A stretch of 64,000 nucleotides of DNA from Paenibacillus sp. OK003 (GTDB taxonomy: Bacteria; Bacillota; Bacilli; Paenibacillales; Paenibacillaceae). Numbering within the stretch: the first letter of the stretch is position 1; each line of letters begins with the position of its first letter. Made by a program: the position numbers and the translations under genes. Location: NCBI RefSeq assembly GCF_900109515.1, contig NZ_FOBD01000013.1, positions 143,736-207,735 of the forward strand, written 5' to 3'. Under the pieces are notes generated by a model, which did no database searches, was not told where the DNA came from, and saw nothing but the letters and a program-made list of their open reading frames with translations. Positions 52,154-60,391 of the stretch are shown here, piece by piece.

Positions 52154-53038
52154 ATGAATTCAAACCATACAATTCGTACAGCCTTAATTACAGGTTCAAC
52201 TTCGGGAATCGGTCTTGAACTGACCCGCACCTTGTTAGCCGAAGGCTGGCAGGTAATCGGCCTTAACCGTTCCGCTTTTCCGAAGGAAGACAGCGATATT
52301 CAGGACGGATTGCGCTCCGGCCAGCTGCGTTGGTTTCAAGCTAATCTCACTCAGTACGATAGTCTGAGAAAAGCACTGAATCAGATTAAATCCGAAACGG
52401 ATACCATCGATGTATTGTTTAATAATGCCGGAGGCAGCGGTTACGATCTTCGTTTGTCCGATCAGGGGCATGAAATGCACTTTGAATTACAGACCGTGGT
52501 GCCGTACATTATTTATATGGAACTACAGGATCTTCTTCACAAAAGCACCTTGAAAACCGTTATTAATACATCCACCAGTGCGTTCAATATGGTCAAGCAG
52601 TTTAATCTGGACATTCTGGAACATCCAGCCGAGTTCAAAAAGCTCTTCGGTCCTTATGCCACCTCGAAGCTCGCACTATCTTTATGGACACGTGAAGCGG
52701 CTTCTATCCCTTCTGCTAAAGGAATTCGGTTACTCAGCGTGGATCCCGGAGGCAACAATACGCTCAGAGGTAATAAAACATCCGGCCTGCCCTTTTATAT
52801 CAAACCCATCATGAAGCTGTTCTTCCCACATCCAAGTCACGGAGCTTCTCTGCTTTATAACGCTGCCCTTACGCAAAACGCAGTTAAATCCGGTACGTTC
52901 CTGATGAAAAATAAACCTGCCGAAATTCGTTTTACCGAGCAGGGATCAGCCATTCTAAACAGAGTACATGAAATCTATAAGCATGAATTTTTGCAGCTTG
53001 ACTCCAAGACCGATCCAGTAAGCAAAAAAAGTGTCTGA
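52154..53038 (+). CDS. Short-chain dehydrogenase/reductase
   Basis: A 294-residue SDR. Cofactor motif TGSTSGIGLELTRTLL, FNNAGGSG, then catalytic Ser in NTSTSAFN and YATSK (Tyr-x3-Lys). C-terminal VHEIYKHEFLQLDSKTD is longer than usual. It is controlled by a MerR-type promoter 54-84 bases upstream and may respond to an aldehyde or quinone, as AdhR-type systems do; that is inference. AGGAGG precedes the ATG. Confidence 0.92.
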   Translation: MNSNHTIRTALITGSTSGIGLELTRTLLAEGWQVIGLNRSAFPKEDSDIQDGLRSGQLRWFQANLTQYDSLRKALNQIKSETDTIDVLFNNAGGSGYDLRLSDQGHEMHFELQTVVPYIIYMELQDLLHKSTLKTVINTSTSAFNMVKQFNLDILEHPAEFKKLFGPYATSKLALSLWTREAASIPSAKGIRLLSVDPGGNNTLRGNKTSGLPFYIKPIMKLFFPHPSHGASLLYNAALTQNAVKSGTFLMKNKPAEIRFTEQGSAILNRVHEIYKHEFLQLDSKTDPVSKKSV

Positions 53039-53159
53039 GCTTTCTTCTGTACTTGGATATAAATTCCCCGTCCCTCATAATTGCCAGGCTCTGGTTCATA
53101 ATCTTTCACTATACCAACATCTGTCATGGGATGAAGTGATGAACTGGAGGAATCCGCAT

Positions 53160-54323
53160 ATGAAAAATGAAAACAACAACACTGGCAAGCCATTAATTAT
53201 ACCGCAGCCAATACGAAAAGACGGTGCCGGAGGACCCGATCTGGGACCTCGGGATGTGATGAGAGATTTACAAAATCCGGATATGCTGGTGCCTCCGATA
53301 ACCGACAACGGTTTATTACCCAACCTGAGAATGTCTTTTTCCGATACACATATGCAGTTAAACCATGGAGGTTGGTCCCGCGAAATTACGGTACGCGATC
53401 TGCCCATCGCTACAACACTGGCTGGTGTGAATATGAGTCTTACACCTGGAGGCGTAAGGGAGTTGCACTGGCATCAGCAATCGGAATGGGCGTATATGAT
53501 CTGGGGCACAGCACGGATCACGTCCGTGGATCAGCAAGGTCGTAATTTTATTGCAGATGTTGGACCGGGAGATCTGTGGTTTTTCCCAAAAGGTCTGCCT
53601 CATTCCATTCAGGGCCTAGAGGATGGGTGTGAGTTTTTGCTTGTATTTGATGACGGGTCCTTCTCTGATCTGAACACTTTATCCATCTCGGATTGGTTTG
53701 CGCATACACCACCAGAAGTGTTATCCGTCAATTTTGGCGTACCTGAATCCGCATTCCACTCCATGCCAACAGAACAGGTTTACATTTTTCAGGATCAGGT
53801 CCCTGGTTCCCTCGCAAGCCAAGAAGTGCAGTCCCCCTATGGCACCGTTCCGCTCTCCTTCAAACACCGGCTGTTAGCCCAGAAACCGATCATTACACCA
53901 GGAGGCAGTGTGCGCATTGTGGACTCTACCAATTTCCCGATCTCTACAACGGTTGCCGCAGCACTCGTCGAAATCAAGCCTGGAGGCATTCGCGAGCTTC
54001 ACTGGCATCCCAATGCGGATGAATGGCAATACTATTTGACTGGGCAAGGAAGAATGACGGTATTTGGAGGAAATGGTGTCGCGCGCACTTTTGATTATCG
54101 GGCTGGAGATGTTGGATACGTACCTGTAGCCATGGGGCATTATATTCAGAATACGGGCACCGATACGTTATGGTTTTTGGAGATGTTTAGAAGTGATCGC
54201 TTTGAGGATATCTCCCTGAATCAATGGATGGCATTAACCCCGGAAGAGCTGGTGCGTGACAACCTGAACGCATCCCCCGAACTGCTTCATGCACTGCGTA
54301 AAGAAAAATGGCCTGTTGTTTAA
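53160..54323 (+). CDS. oxdC: Oxalate decarboxylase-like bicupin with altered lid
   Basis: A 387-residue bicupin, about the length of B. subtilis OxdC/OxdD. Each cupin has the Mn ligands: RELHWHQQSEWAYMIWG and RELHWHPNADEWQYY. The active-site lid normally reads SENST; here it is S169-D170-L171-N172-T, with Asp for the catalytic Glu. Decarboxylation or a shifted decarboxylase/oxidase balance is possible. Start at 53160 behind GGAGG; the frame to 53031 adds residues unlike OxdC. It lies 121 bases after the SDR gene and is probably cotranscribed with it. Confidence 0.9.
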   Translation: MKNENNNTGKPLIIPQPIRKDGAGGPDLGPRDVMRDLQNPDMLVPPITDNGLLPNLRMSFSDTHMQLNHGGWSREITVRDLPIATTLAGVNMSLTPGGVRELHWHQQSEWAYMIWGTARITSVDQQGRNFIADVGPGDLWFFPKGLPHSIQGLEDGCEFLLVFDDGSFSDLNTLSISDWFAHTPPEVLSVNFGVPESAFHSMPTEQVYIFQDQVPGSLASQEVQSPYGTVPLSFKHRLLAQKPIITPGGSVRIVDSTNFPISTTVAAALVEIKPGGIRELHWHPNADEWQYYLTGQGRMTVFGGNGVARTFDYRAGDVGYVPVAMGHYIQNTGTDTLWFLEMFRSDRFEDISLNQWMALTPEELVRDNLNASPELLHALRKEKWPVV

Positions 54324-54345
54324 TAGGAATACATCTAGGAGGAAT

Positions 54346-54500
54346 ATGAAGATGAAAGCTGTTACGTTTCAAGGAACCAAGGATATTCAAGTCAAAGAGG
54401 TGGAAGATCCTCGATTGCAGCAAAAGGATGACATCATCGTGCGTATTACTTCTACAGCCATATGTGGGTCAGATCTTCATATATATCAGGGAGCTCCTCT
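54346..54500 (+). pseudogene. N-terminal remnant of a zinc-dependent alcohol dehydrogenase
   Basis: Opens behind AGGAGG with MKAVTFQGTKDIQVKEVEDP and continues with ITSTAICGSDLHIYQGA, the N-terminus of a Zn-ADH/formaldehyde-dehydrogenase type enzyme including the first zinc ligand Cys. Homology stops near 54495; the frame runs on into the antisense of the neighbouring methyltransferase gene for another 140 codons, which is not a real protein. Truncated by a deletion or rearrangement. Confidence 0.85.
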
Positions 54501-54558
54501 GCCTTTTTTTGCTTTTGCTTTTGCCCGCTTTAACGAATTAATTAATGATGGCAATACC

Positions 54559-55344
54559 TTATTTTCCTTTTACCGCCTGAATATATACACTTTCACCTTT
54601 GAAGCTATCGAGCCTGCCAGACTGCGTCACTTCAAAATTGAAATATTTCTTAATCACAGATGGCGCGCTCAGCATGTTTGCTTGAAGCTCTCTGCTCTTC
54701 GTCTCCGGAAGTCCGGCCCTGTTGCACCAATCTTCAAATATAAAGTGTTTCTCAAAGGAAACCATCGTTTCCACTCGAAATCCGGCAAGCTCCAGCATCC
54801 GAATCCATTCCGTCTTACGCCACGCCCGAACATGACTTCCATCACGCCACTTCTCGATTTCATTGTAAAATTGGTCGTTTTCATCACGTTCAGGTGCCAC
54901 ATTATCAATCAATAACAGTCTGCCACCAGGTTTCATTACTCGAAGCGCCTCTGATACAAAGGAAGGTACGTCTGGAAAATGGTGTGCAGCAATGCGACAG
55001 GTCACCAGGTCAAAGAAATCAGCCTCGAAAGGGATGTGTTCAGCATCCCCAGCTACAAAATCCACATTCTGATGCCCATTCCCCCGGATAAAGCGTTCAG
55101 CCACTTGTAACATCTCATCCGTTAAATCCAATGCAATAACCCGCTCAACAAGCGGAGCTAATGCATTAGCAACATGTCCTCCTCCAGTGGCAATATCCAG
55201 CACCTTCATGTCAGGACTCGCTTGAGCTGAAGCCACAAGCAAAGCCAGATCATCACCCTTGGCATGACCGGCACTAGTCACATATTTCTCTGCATTTTCA
55301 GCAAATTGTTTGCGCACCTGTCCTTTAATCTGATCATTAGACAT
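54559..55344 (-). CDS. Class I SAM-dependent methyltransferase, YcgJ/UbiE-like
   Basis: A 261-residue methyltransferase. SAM motif VLDIATGGGHVANALAPLV, then VIALDLTDEMLQVA, FVAGDAEHIPFEADFFDLVTCRIAAHHF and VMKPGGRLLLIDN. It resembles YcgJ-type small-molecule methyltransferases. ATG after AGGAGG. A triple half-site TetR-type operator lies just upstream, and the 3' end abuts the truncated alcohol dehydrogenase. Confidence 0.9.
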   Translation of the reverse strand: MSNDQIKGQVRKQFAENAEKYVTSAGHAKGDDLALLVASAQASPDMKVLDIATGGGHVANALAPLVERVIALDLTDEMLQVAERFIRGNGHQNVDFVAGDAEHIPFEADFFDLVTCRIAAHHFPDVPSFVSEALRVMKPGGRLLLIDNVAPERDENDQFYNEIEKWRDGSHVRAWRKTEWIRMLELAGFRVETMVSFEKHFIFEDWCNRAGLPETKSRELQANMLSAPSVIKKYFNFEVTQSGRLDSFKGESVYIQAVKGK

Positions 55345-55359
55345 GCTGTATCCTCCTTT

Positions 55360-55387
55360 TAGTTTCAATAGATGAAACTAAGTTTCA
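55360..55387 (-). promoter_or_regulatory. TetR-type operator upstream of the methyltransferase gene
   Basis: Three half-sites: AGTTTCA-N5-TGAAACT-N1-AGTTTCA. The first pair is a perfect inverted repeat 15 bases upstream of the ATG, and the second pair shares the middle half-site. Dyads of this type are common TetR-family operators in Bacillales; the cognate regulator is not in this window. Confidence 0.6.
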
Positions 55388-55434
55388 TTAAACGATATTT
55401 TTTTATTTTATCACATCATAACTTGCAGTGAAAT

Positions 55435-55473
55435 AAAAAAGCATCTCCCCAGTGAATTTCACGGAGAAGATGC
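55435..55473 (-). terminator. Terminator of the fru operon
   Basis: GCATCT (55441-55446) pairs with AGATGC (55468-55473), inner GTGAA/TTCAC. T6 follows on the minus strand. Confidence 0.7.
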
Positions 55474-55541
55474 CATGTTATTTTAAATAAAGCTATGAGA
55501 TAAAGATTGTTATAACTTTTAAGGAAACCTTACCCTTTGAC

Positions 55542-57536
55542 TTATTTCACAATGGTCGGCGATTTCTTCCACAGTCCGAGGATCAGACCGGAGATTACTG
55601 CACCGATTGCTACAGCAAGCAGGAAGAGTAAAGCGTGATTCGCCAGTGCGGCAACGAAGATTCCGCCATGCGGAGCTGGTACGTTAATGCTCCACAGTTG
55701 AGTCAGTCCACCTGCAACAGCAGAACCGAGAATACAGGATGTCAGAACACGCAGCGGGTCAGCCGCAGCAAATGGAATGGCACCCTCTGTGATGAAGGAT
55801 AATCCGAGCACGTAATTCGTTAAACCTGATTTGCGTTCTTGCTCCGTAAATTTGGATTTGAAGAACGTTGTAGCGAGTGCAATCGCCAGCGGCGGTACCA
55901 TACCGCCTGCCATAACAGCTGCCATCCAGGCACCATCCGTATTACCGCTGGATGTAAATACACCGATAGCAAACGTATAAGCCGCTTTGTTAAACGGTCC
56001 GCCCATATCAATGGACATCATGCCGCCAAGCAACAAGCCCAGCAATACAGCATTACCAGTACCCAGATTGCCAAGTGCATCTACAAGCCATGTGTTAAGG
56101 GAACCAAAGATTGGATCGAAGACATAAAAACTTATTGCACCAACGATAAGCAATCCGAATACAGGATACAGCAGGATCGGTTTCAAACCGTCAATTGCTT
56201 TAGGCAGTCCTTTAAACAGCTTGCGCAGACCAATTACAACGTAACCTGCCAGGAAACCGGCAGCCAGACCACCAAGAAAACCGGCGTTTGAATTCACGGC
56301 CATCAAACCACCGACCATACCAGGCATCAGGGCCGGCCGATCACCAATACTCATCGCAATAAATCCGGCCAGGACAGGAATCAGGAAGTGGAACGCACCA
56401 GTCCCGCCACCAATGGTTTGCAGCAGTTGAACAATCGGATTGTCCGGACTTGCAATTTGTTCAAACAAGAAGGATATGGCGAGCAAAATACCGCCACCCA
56501 CGACAAATGGGAGCATATGCGAGATCCCGTTCATCAAATCTTTATAAATCTTGCTGCCCACGCTCACTTTGCCTTGGCTTTCACCGTCACTCTTGCCACC
56601 GTTACCACCCTGGCTTCGGTAGATCGGAGCGTCCCCGTTAACGGCCTTGCGAATCAGTTCTTCGGATTTGCGAATACCATCACTCACGGGTCTTTGCAAT
56701 ACCGGTTTGCCATCAAAGCGGGCCATTTCCACATTTTTATCTGCCGCAATGATAACCCCTTTGGCACGAGCGATTTCATCAGCTGTCAGTACGTTCTGTG
56801 CTCCTTCGGAGCCGTTCGTCTCCACTCGGATATTAACGCCCATCTCCTGTGCTTTCTTCTTGAGAGCGTCTTCAGCCATGAACGTGTGAGCAATACCTGT
56901 TGGGCAAGCGGTTACTGCAACAACAAAATCTTCGGATGCCGTATTGCCAACAATAAGGCCTGAAGCGTTCTGCTTCTGAACATTTGCATTGCCCGAGCCA
57001 GATACAGCGTTTGTTCCATTTGCAGCACTTGCTGCTTTTTCCGCTTCGGCTTTTTCTTTGGCAGCTTTTTTCTCCGCTTCCTCCGCCTGTTTGGCGTCAA
57101 ATAATGCAGCCACTTCTTCAGGAGTGTCCGTGCTCATCAGCTGCGAGATGAAATCGCTATCAATCAACAACCTGGAAAGAGCAGCAAGCGTACGAAGATG
57201 TGTATTGGCTGCCCCTTCTGGAGCTGCAATCATAAAGAATATATGGGCCGGTTCATCATCAAGCGCTTCAAAATCAAGTCCTTTTCGACTCTTGGCGAAT
57301 ACAACTGTTGGTTCATTAACTGCTGTTGTTTTGGCATGAGGCATGGCAATACCGCCACCAATTCCCGTGCTGGATTCAGCTTCGCGTTTATAAATCATTT
57401 CCTTAAACAGAACTGGGTCATTAATACGTCCGCTACGGTTTAAACTTGCAATGAGCTCATCAATAGCCTCTTCTTTCGTCGTGGCTTGCAGGTCCATGAT
57501 CATCGTTTCCTGGATCATCAGGTCTGTTATTCTCAT
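55542..57536 (-). CDS. fruA: Fructose PTS transporter EIIABC
   Basis: A 664-residue fused PTS permease. EIIA: phosphorylated His in GIAMPHAKTTAV (residues 1-150). An Ala/Glu/Lys-rich linker follows (about 150-195). EIIB: Cys in VAVTACPTGIAHTFMAEDAL (about 205-300). EIIC: membrane domain with about nine helices (330-660), with GGPFNKAAYTFAIGVF and GITEGAIPFAA-like FITEGAIPFAAADPL. It imports fructose as fructose-1-phosphate. Last gene of fruR-fruK-fruA. GGGAG precedes the ATG. Confidence 0.96.
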   Translation of the reverse strand: MRITDLMIQETMIMDLQATTKEEAIDELIASLNRSGRINDPVLFKEMIYKREAESSTGIGGGIAMPHAKTTAVNEPTVVFAKSRKGLDFEALDDEPAHIFFMIAAPEGAANTHLRTLAALSRLLIDSDFISQLMSTDTPEEVAALFDAKQAEEAEKKAAKEKAEAEKAASAANGTNAVSGSGNANVQKQNASGLIVGNTASEDFVVAVTACPTGIAHTFMAEDALKKKAQEMGVNIRVETNGSEGAQNVLTADEIARAKGVIIAADKNVEMARFDGKPVLQRPVSDGIRKSEELIRKAVNGDAPIYRSQGGNGGKSDGESQGKVSVGSKIYKDLMNGISHMLPFVVGGGILLAISFLFEQIASPDNPIVQLLQTIGGGTGAFHFLIPVLAGFIAMSIGDRPALMPGMVGGLMAVNSNAGFLGGLAAGFLAGYVVIGLRKLFKGLPKAIDGLKPILLYPVFGLLIVGAISFYVFDPIFGSLNTWLVDALGNLGTGNAVLLGLLLGGMMSIDMGGPFNKAAYTFAIGVFTSSGNTDGAWMAAVMAGGMVPPLAIALATTFFKSKFTEQERKSGLTNYVLGLSFITEGAIPFAAADPLRVLTSCILGSAVAGGLTQLWSINVPAPHGGIFVAALANHALLFLLAVAIGAVISGLILGLWKKSPTIVK

Positions 57537-57672
57537 TTTGGTACACTCCCTTAAATTCAGTCGGCCTGTGTGATGCAGACCGACTTATAATTGTACTTTT
57601 TGCGCTGTTATCTGCGATTCACCGAATCCCCTCTTCTGTAAAGAGGCATACATTCCATTCATTTGGTATCGA

Positions 57673-58584
57673 CTATATTTTGGTTATGGTGACTTGAGTA
57701 CGAAGCTCTTCAATGAGTTCCCGAGTCGCCAGGTCATCCGAGAAAGCCGTTGCACTTCCCGAAGCAACCCCCGTTCGGAACGCTTCGAGCAGGTCTTCGT
57801 TTAATCCAAATGTCCCTACGAATCCACCGATCATGGAGTCTCCAGCACCAACGGAGTTCTTCACGACACCTTTTGGCACGTTCGCGTGGTAGACGTCTGT
57901 CTTGGTAATCAACAGCGCACCTTCTCCTGCCATGGAAATCAACACATGTTTAGCGCCTGCTTCCAATAGCTTGTGACCATAGGTCACCAGTTCCTCTTGA
58001 GTGTTGATGGTTACTCCGAAAAGATCAGCCAGTTCGTGATGGTTCGGCTTAACCAGCAGCGGTTCATGTACCAAAGCATCCATTAAAGCGGGTCCTGTCG
58101 TGTCGATTACAAATTCCGCATTGGTTTGCTTGCACACGTTGATCAAACGATCGTAGAAATCAGCTCCCAACGAAGGGGGTACACTTCCCGAAAGAATGAC
58201 GATATCTCCTTTTTGCAATGTGGACAGCTTGTTAAGCAACCCTGCTGCTTCCTCTGGACGAATGGCTGGTCCCAGTCCGTTAATCTCTGTCTCTTCTCCA
58301 TGCTTCAACTTGATGTTAATTCGGGTATCATCTGCGATGGTAACGAAGTCCGTCAGGATCTTGTCTTCCTGCAATTTGTCATTAATGAAACGGCCCGTGA
58401 ATCCTCCCAGAAATCCGAGTGCTGTGTTTTTGGCTCCCAATTGATTAAGCACTCGCGATACGTTAATACCTTTGCCTCCAGGAAGTTTCAAGTCCCGATT
58501 CATGCGATTCAAATCACCAAGCTTCAGATCATCTACTTCCACGATGTAATCAATGGAAGGATTAAGTGTTACGGTATATATCAT
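57673..58584 (-). CDS. fruK: 1-Phosphofructokinase
   Basis: A 303-residue PfkB/ribokinase-fold kinase that phosphorylates fructose-1-phosphate to the 1,6-bisphosphate. Signatures LPGGKGINVSRVLNQLGAKN and VVKNSVGAGDSMIGGFVG (anion hole and catalytic Asp). It starts two bases after the fruR stop, so translation is closely coupled. Middle gene of the fru operon. Confidence 0.96.
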   Translation of the reverse strand: MIYTVTLNPSIDYIVEVDDLKLGDLNRMNRDLKLPGGKGINVSRVLNQLGAKNTALGFLGGFTGRFINDKLQEDKILTDFVTIADDTRINIKLKHGEETEINGLGPAIRPEEAAGLLNKLSTLQKGDIVILSGSVPPSLGADFYDRLINVCKQTNAEFVIDTTGPALMDALVHEPLLVKPNHHELADLFGVTINTQEELVTYGHKLLEAGAKHVLISMAGEGALLITKTDVYHANVPKGVVKNSVGAGDSMIGGFVGTFGLNEDLLEAFRTGVASGSATAFSDDLATRELIEELRTQVTITKI

Positions 58585-58586
58585 GG

Positions 58587-59333
58587 CTATCCCTCAATTA
58601 TTTTAGTTTTCTGGGCGATGACAGAGCGCCAGTGTTCCGGCATACGTTCTGTGATCAAGTCTGCCTCCTCAAGATCAAACAGTTTGGCAAAAGTAATTTC
58701 CCCAATTTTGCTGGAATCAGCCAGCACGTAAGATTTCCCGGACAATTGATGTGCACGTCTTTTTATCAAGGCTTCCTCCGGATCGGGAGTTGTATACCCC
58801 ATTTCGGCGTCCACTCCGTTGGTTCCAATAAAACATTTATCAAAACGGAAGTTGTCCATGTTCTGTAATGCGATACTGCCAATCACGGCTTTGGTGTGAA
58901 TTTTCATCATTCCGCCAAGCAGATAGCTGCGTATTCGTTTACTTACCAACGCTTCTACATGAGAAAGTCCGTTCGTCACTACCGTAACGTCCTTGGCTTC
59001 AATGTAGGGAATCATGGCTAATGTCGTCGTCCCCGCATCCAGATAGATACATTCACCATTGTTGATTTCCTGTGCAGCTAAACGAGCAATTGCCGTTTTC
59101 TGTTGGATGTTTTTGAACGTTTTTTCTTCCATACCTGGTTCTGGCGTCTTTTCATTCATTAGAGCAGCACCACCATGTATGCGTTTCAGCATCTGACGGC
59201 TCTCCAGATCAATCAAATCGCGCCGTATCGTTGACTCAGAAGCACCCAACACATCAACAAGCTCTTGCAGCTTCACAATACCTCTTTCGTGTAAGCGCTC
59301 TATAATTGCAGCATATCGTTCTTCAGTTAGCAT
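58587..59333 (-). CDS. fruR: DeoR family fructose operon repressor
   Basis: A 248-residue DeoR-type regulator. HTH RYAAIIERLHERGIVKLQELVDVLGASESTIRRDLIDLESRQMLKRIHGGA, then the DeoRC sugar-phosphate sensor with YLDAGTTTLAMIP. Fructose-1-phosphate is the usual inducer. ATG at 59333, seven bases after GGAGG; the earlier ATG at 59339 is too close to it. First gene of the operon, preceded by direct repeats in its promoter region. Confidence 0.94.
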   Translation of the reverse strand: MLTEERYAAIIERLHERGIVKLQELVDVLGASESTIRRDLIDLESRQMLKRIHGGAALMNEKTPEPGMEEKTFKNIQQKTAIARLAAQEINNGECIYLDAGTTTLAMIPYIEAKDVTVVTNGLSHVEALVSKRIRSYLLGGMMKIHTKAVIGSIALQNMDNFRFDKCFIGTNGVDAEMGYTTPDPEEALIKRRAHQLSGKSYVLADSSKIGEITFAKLFDLEEADLITERMPEHWRSVIAQKTKIIEG

Positions 59334-59355
59334 TTTCATTCCTCCAACTGCTTTT

Positions 59356-59383
59356 ATAGTATCATAAAATCCGTAAAAAACAA
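59356..59383 (-). promoter_or_regulatory. Promoter of fruRKA
   Basis: -35 TTGTTT (59383-59378), 16-base spacer, -10 TACTAT (59361-59356). The first FruR-like repeat starts eight bases upstream of the -35. Confidence 0.5.
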
Positions 59384-59390
59384 TCACTTT

Positions 59391-59493
59391 CATTCAAATT
59401 AATTTAAAAACATTCAAAAACCATCAAAATTCGACATTTTATAGACATAAAACATCGTATCCAACCCTAAATATCGTTCAAAATCGTTCAAAC
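59391..59493. repeat. Direct repeats upstream of fruR, possible FruR sites
   Basis: Related octamers on the + strand: CATTCAAA (59391), CATTCAAA (59411), CATCAAA (59422), CGTTCAAA (59475), CGTTCAAA (59485), three near the promoter and two 50 bases further out. DeoR-family repressors often use short direct repeats. Confidence 0.5.
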
Positions 59494-59595
59494 CTTATTT
59501 CTTGTTCAGATTGTCCATGTCCTCTTTCATCTTCCATGCATTTGATAATATCGAACGAATGATTTCGTCTCTATTTTCACATGGGAGGTGGCCAT

Positions 59596-60279
59596 ATGGC
59601 GAATAATCGAAACAAACGCCGAAAACCCTGTATTCCTCATACAGGCAAAACGAATTCTGCATTACGCTTTGGGTGGATTTCCTCCAACTGGAGTGGTTAT
59701 GCAAGAGCCGGTGTGAAAGCTGAATTCAGACGTATCTCGGCTGAATGGAACGTGCCCTTTGTTTTACCATCGTCCAAGTCCTCTTACTCCTCAGCATGGA
59801 TCGGAATCGATGGATATGAGAATTCCAATCTCATTCAGACTGGAACAGGCCATGATTGGGTTAACGGTCAAGCCAGTTATTATGCCTGGTGGGAAATTCT
59901 GCCGGACGTTGAAACAGTCATCCCTTTTCCTGTATCACCAGGAGATCGGATGAGAGCGGCCATTTACAGAATCAATCGAACTCGCTGGTGTATCACGCTT
60001 CATAATCTGACCCAAAATTGGACTTTCCGCACCGTTCAGCAATATACAGGCCAGCAATCATCCGCGGAATGGATTGTAGAAGCTCCATCTGTGGGAAACT
60101 CCATCTCCCGGATGGCAAAAATCACACCTGTCACCTTCAAGTGTTGTCGCATTAACGGTCGCTCCCCCTGCTTCTTCACCAAAGAGAAAGGCATCATGAT
60201 TCAGCATAAACAGGTTGTTTCCATTCCAGGAGCACCGGGACCACGCGGAGACTCTTTTGTCGTAAAACGAAACGACTGA
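59596..60279 (+). CDS. Bacterial G1 (eqolisin-type) glutamic peptidase
   Basis: A 227-residue protein of the acid glutamic peptidase family. SSNWSGYARAG opens the core, SSAWIGIDGYENSNLIQTGTG carries the catalytic Gln (Q81), YYAWWEILP follows, and SSAEWIVEAPS holds the catalytic Glu region (E158/E162). No signal peptide or propeptide is visible, unlike most fungal members. The C-terminus is a short collagen-like GAPGPRGDS stretch containing RGD. GGGAGG lies upstream of the ATG. Monocistronic. Confidence 0.82.
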   Translation: MANNRNKRRKPCIPHTGKTNSALRFGWISSNWSGYARAGVKAEFRRISAEWNVPFVLPSSKSSYSSAWIGIDGYENSNLIQTGTGHDWVNGQASYYAWWEILPDVETVIPFPVSPGDRMRAAIYRINRTRWCITLHNLTQNWTFRTVQQYTGQQSSAEWIVEAPSVGNSISRMAKITPVTFKCCRINGRSPCFFTKEKGIMIQHKQVVSIPGAPGPRGDSFVVKRND

Positions 60280-60306
60280 ACCTTCTTCGTAGACAGATTG
60301 GTAATG

Positions 60307-60346
60307 AAAAAAAACTGCAATGTGCCTATTCGGCGTACCATTGCAG
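60307..60346 (-). terminator. Terminator after the 161-aa gene
   Basis: CTGCAATG (60315-60322) pairs with CATTGCAG (60339-60346). T8 follows on the minus strand. Confidence 0.85.
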
Positions 60347-60391
60347 AATGGATATTCGGTCATTATGAATTGACGCGAGTTTCTTTTTTAT

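Noticed and set aside
55390..55440. Prophage or IS junction at the AT-rich stretch before fruA
   Set aside because: No repeats or transposase remains; simple AT-rich spacer with a terminator.
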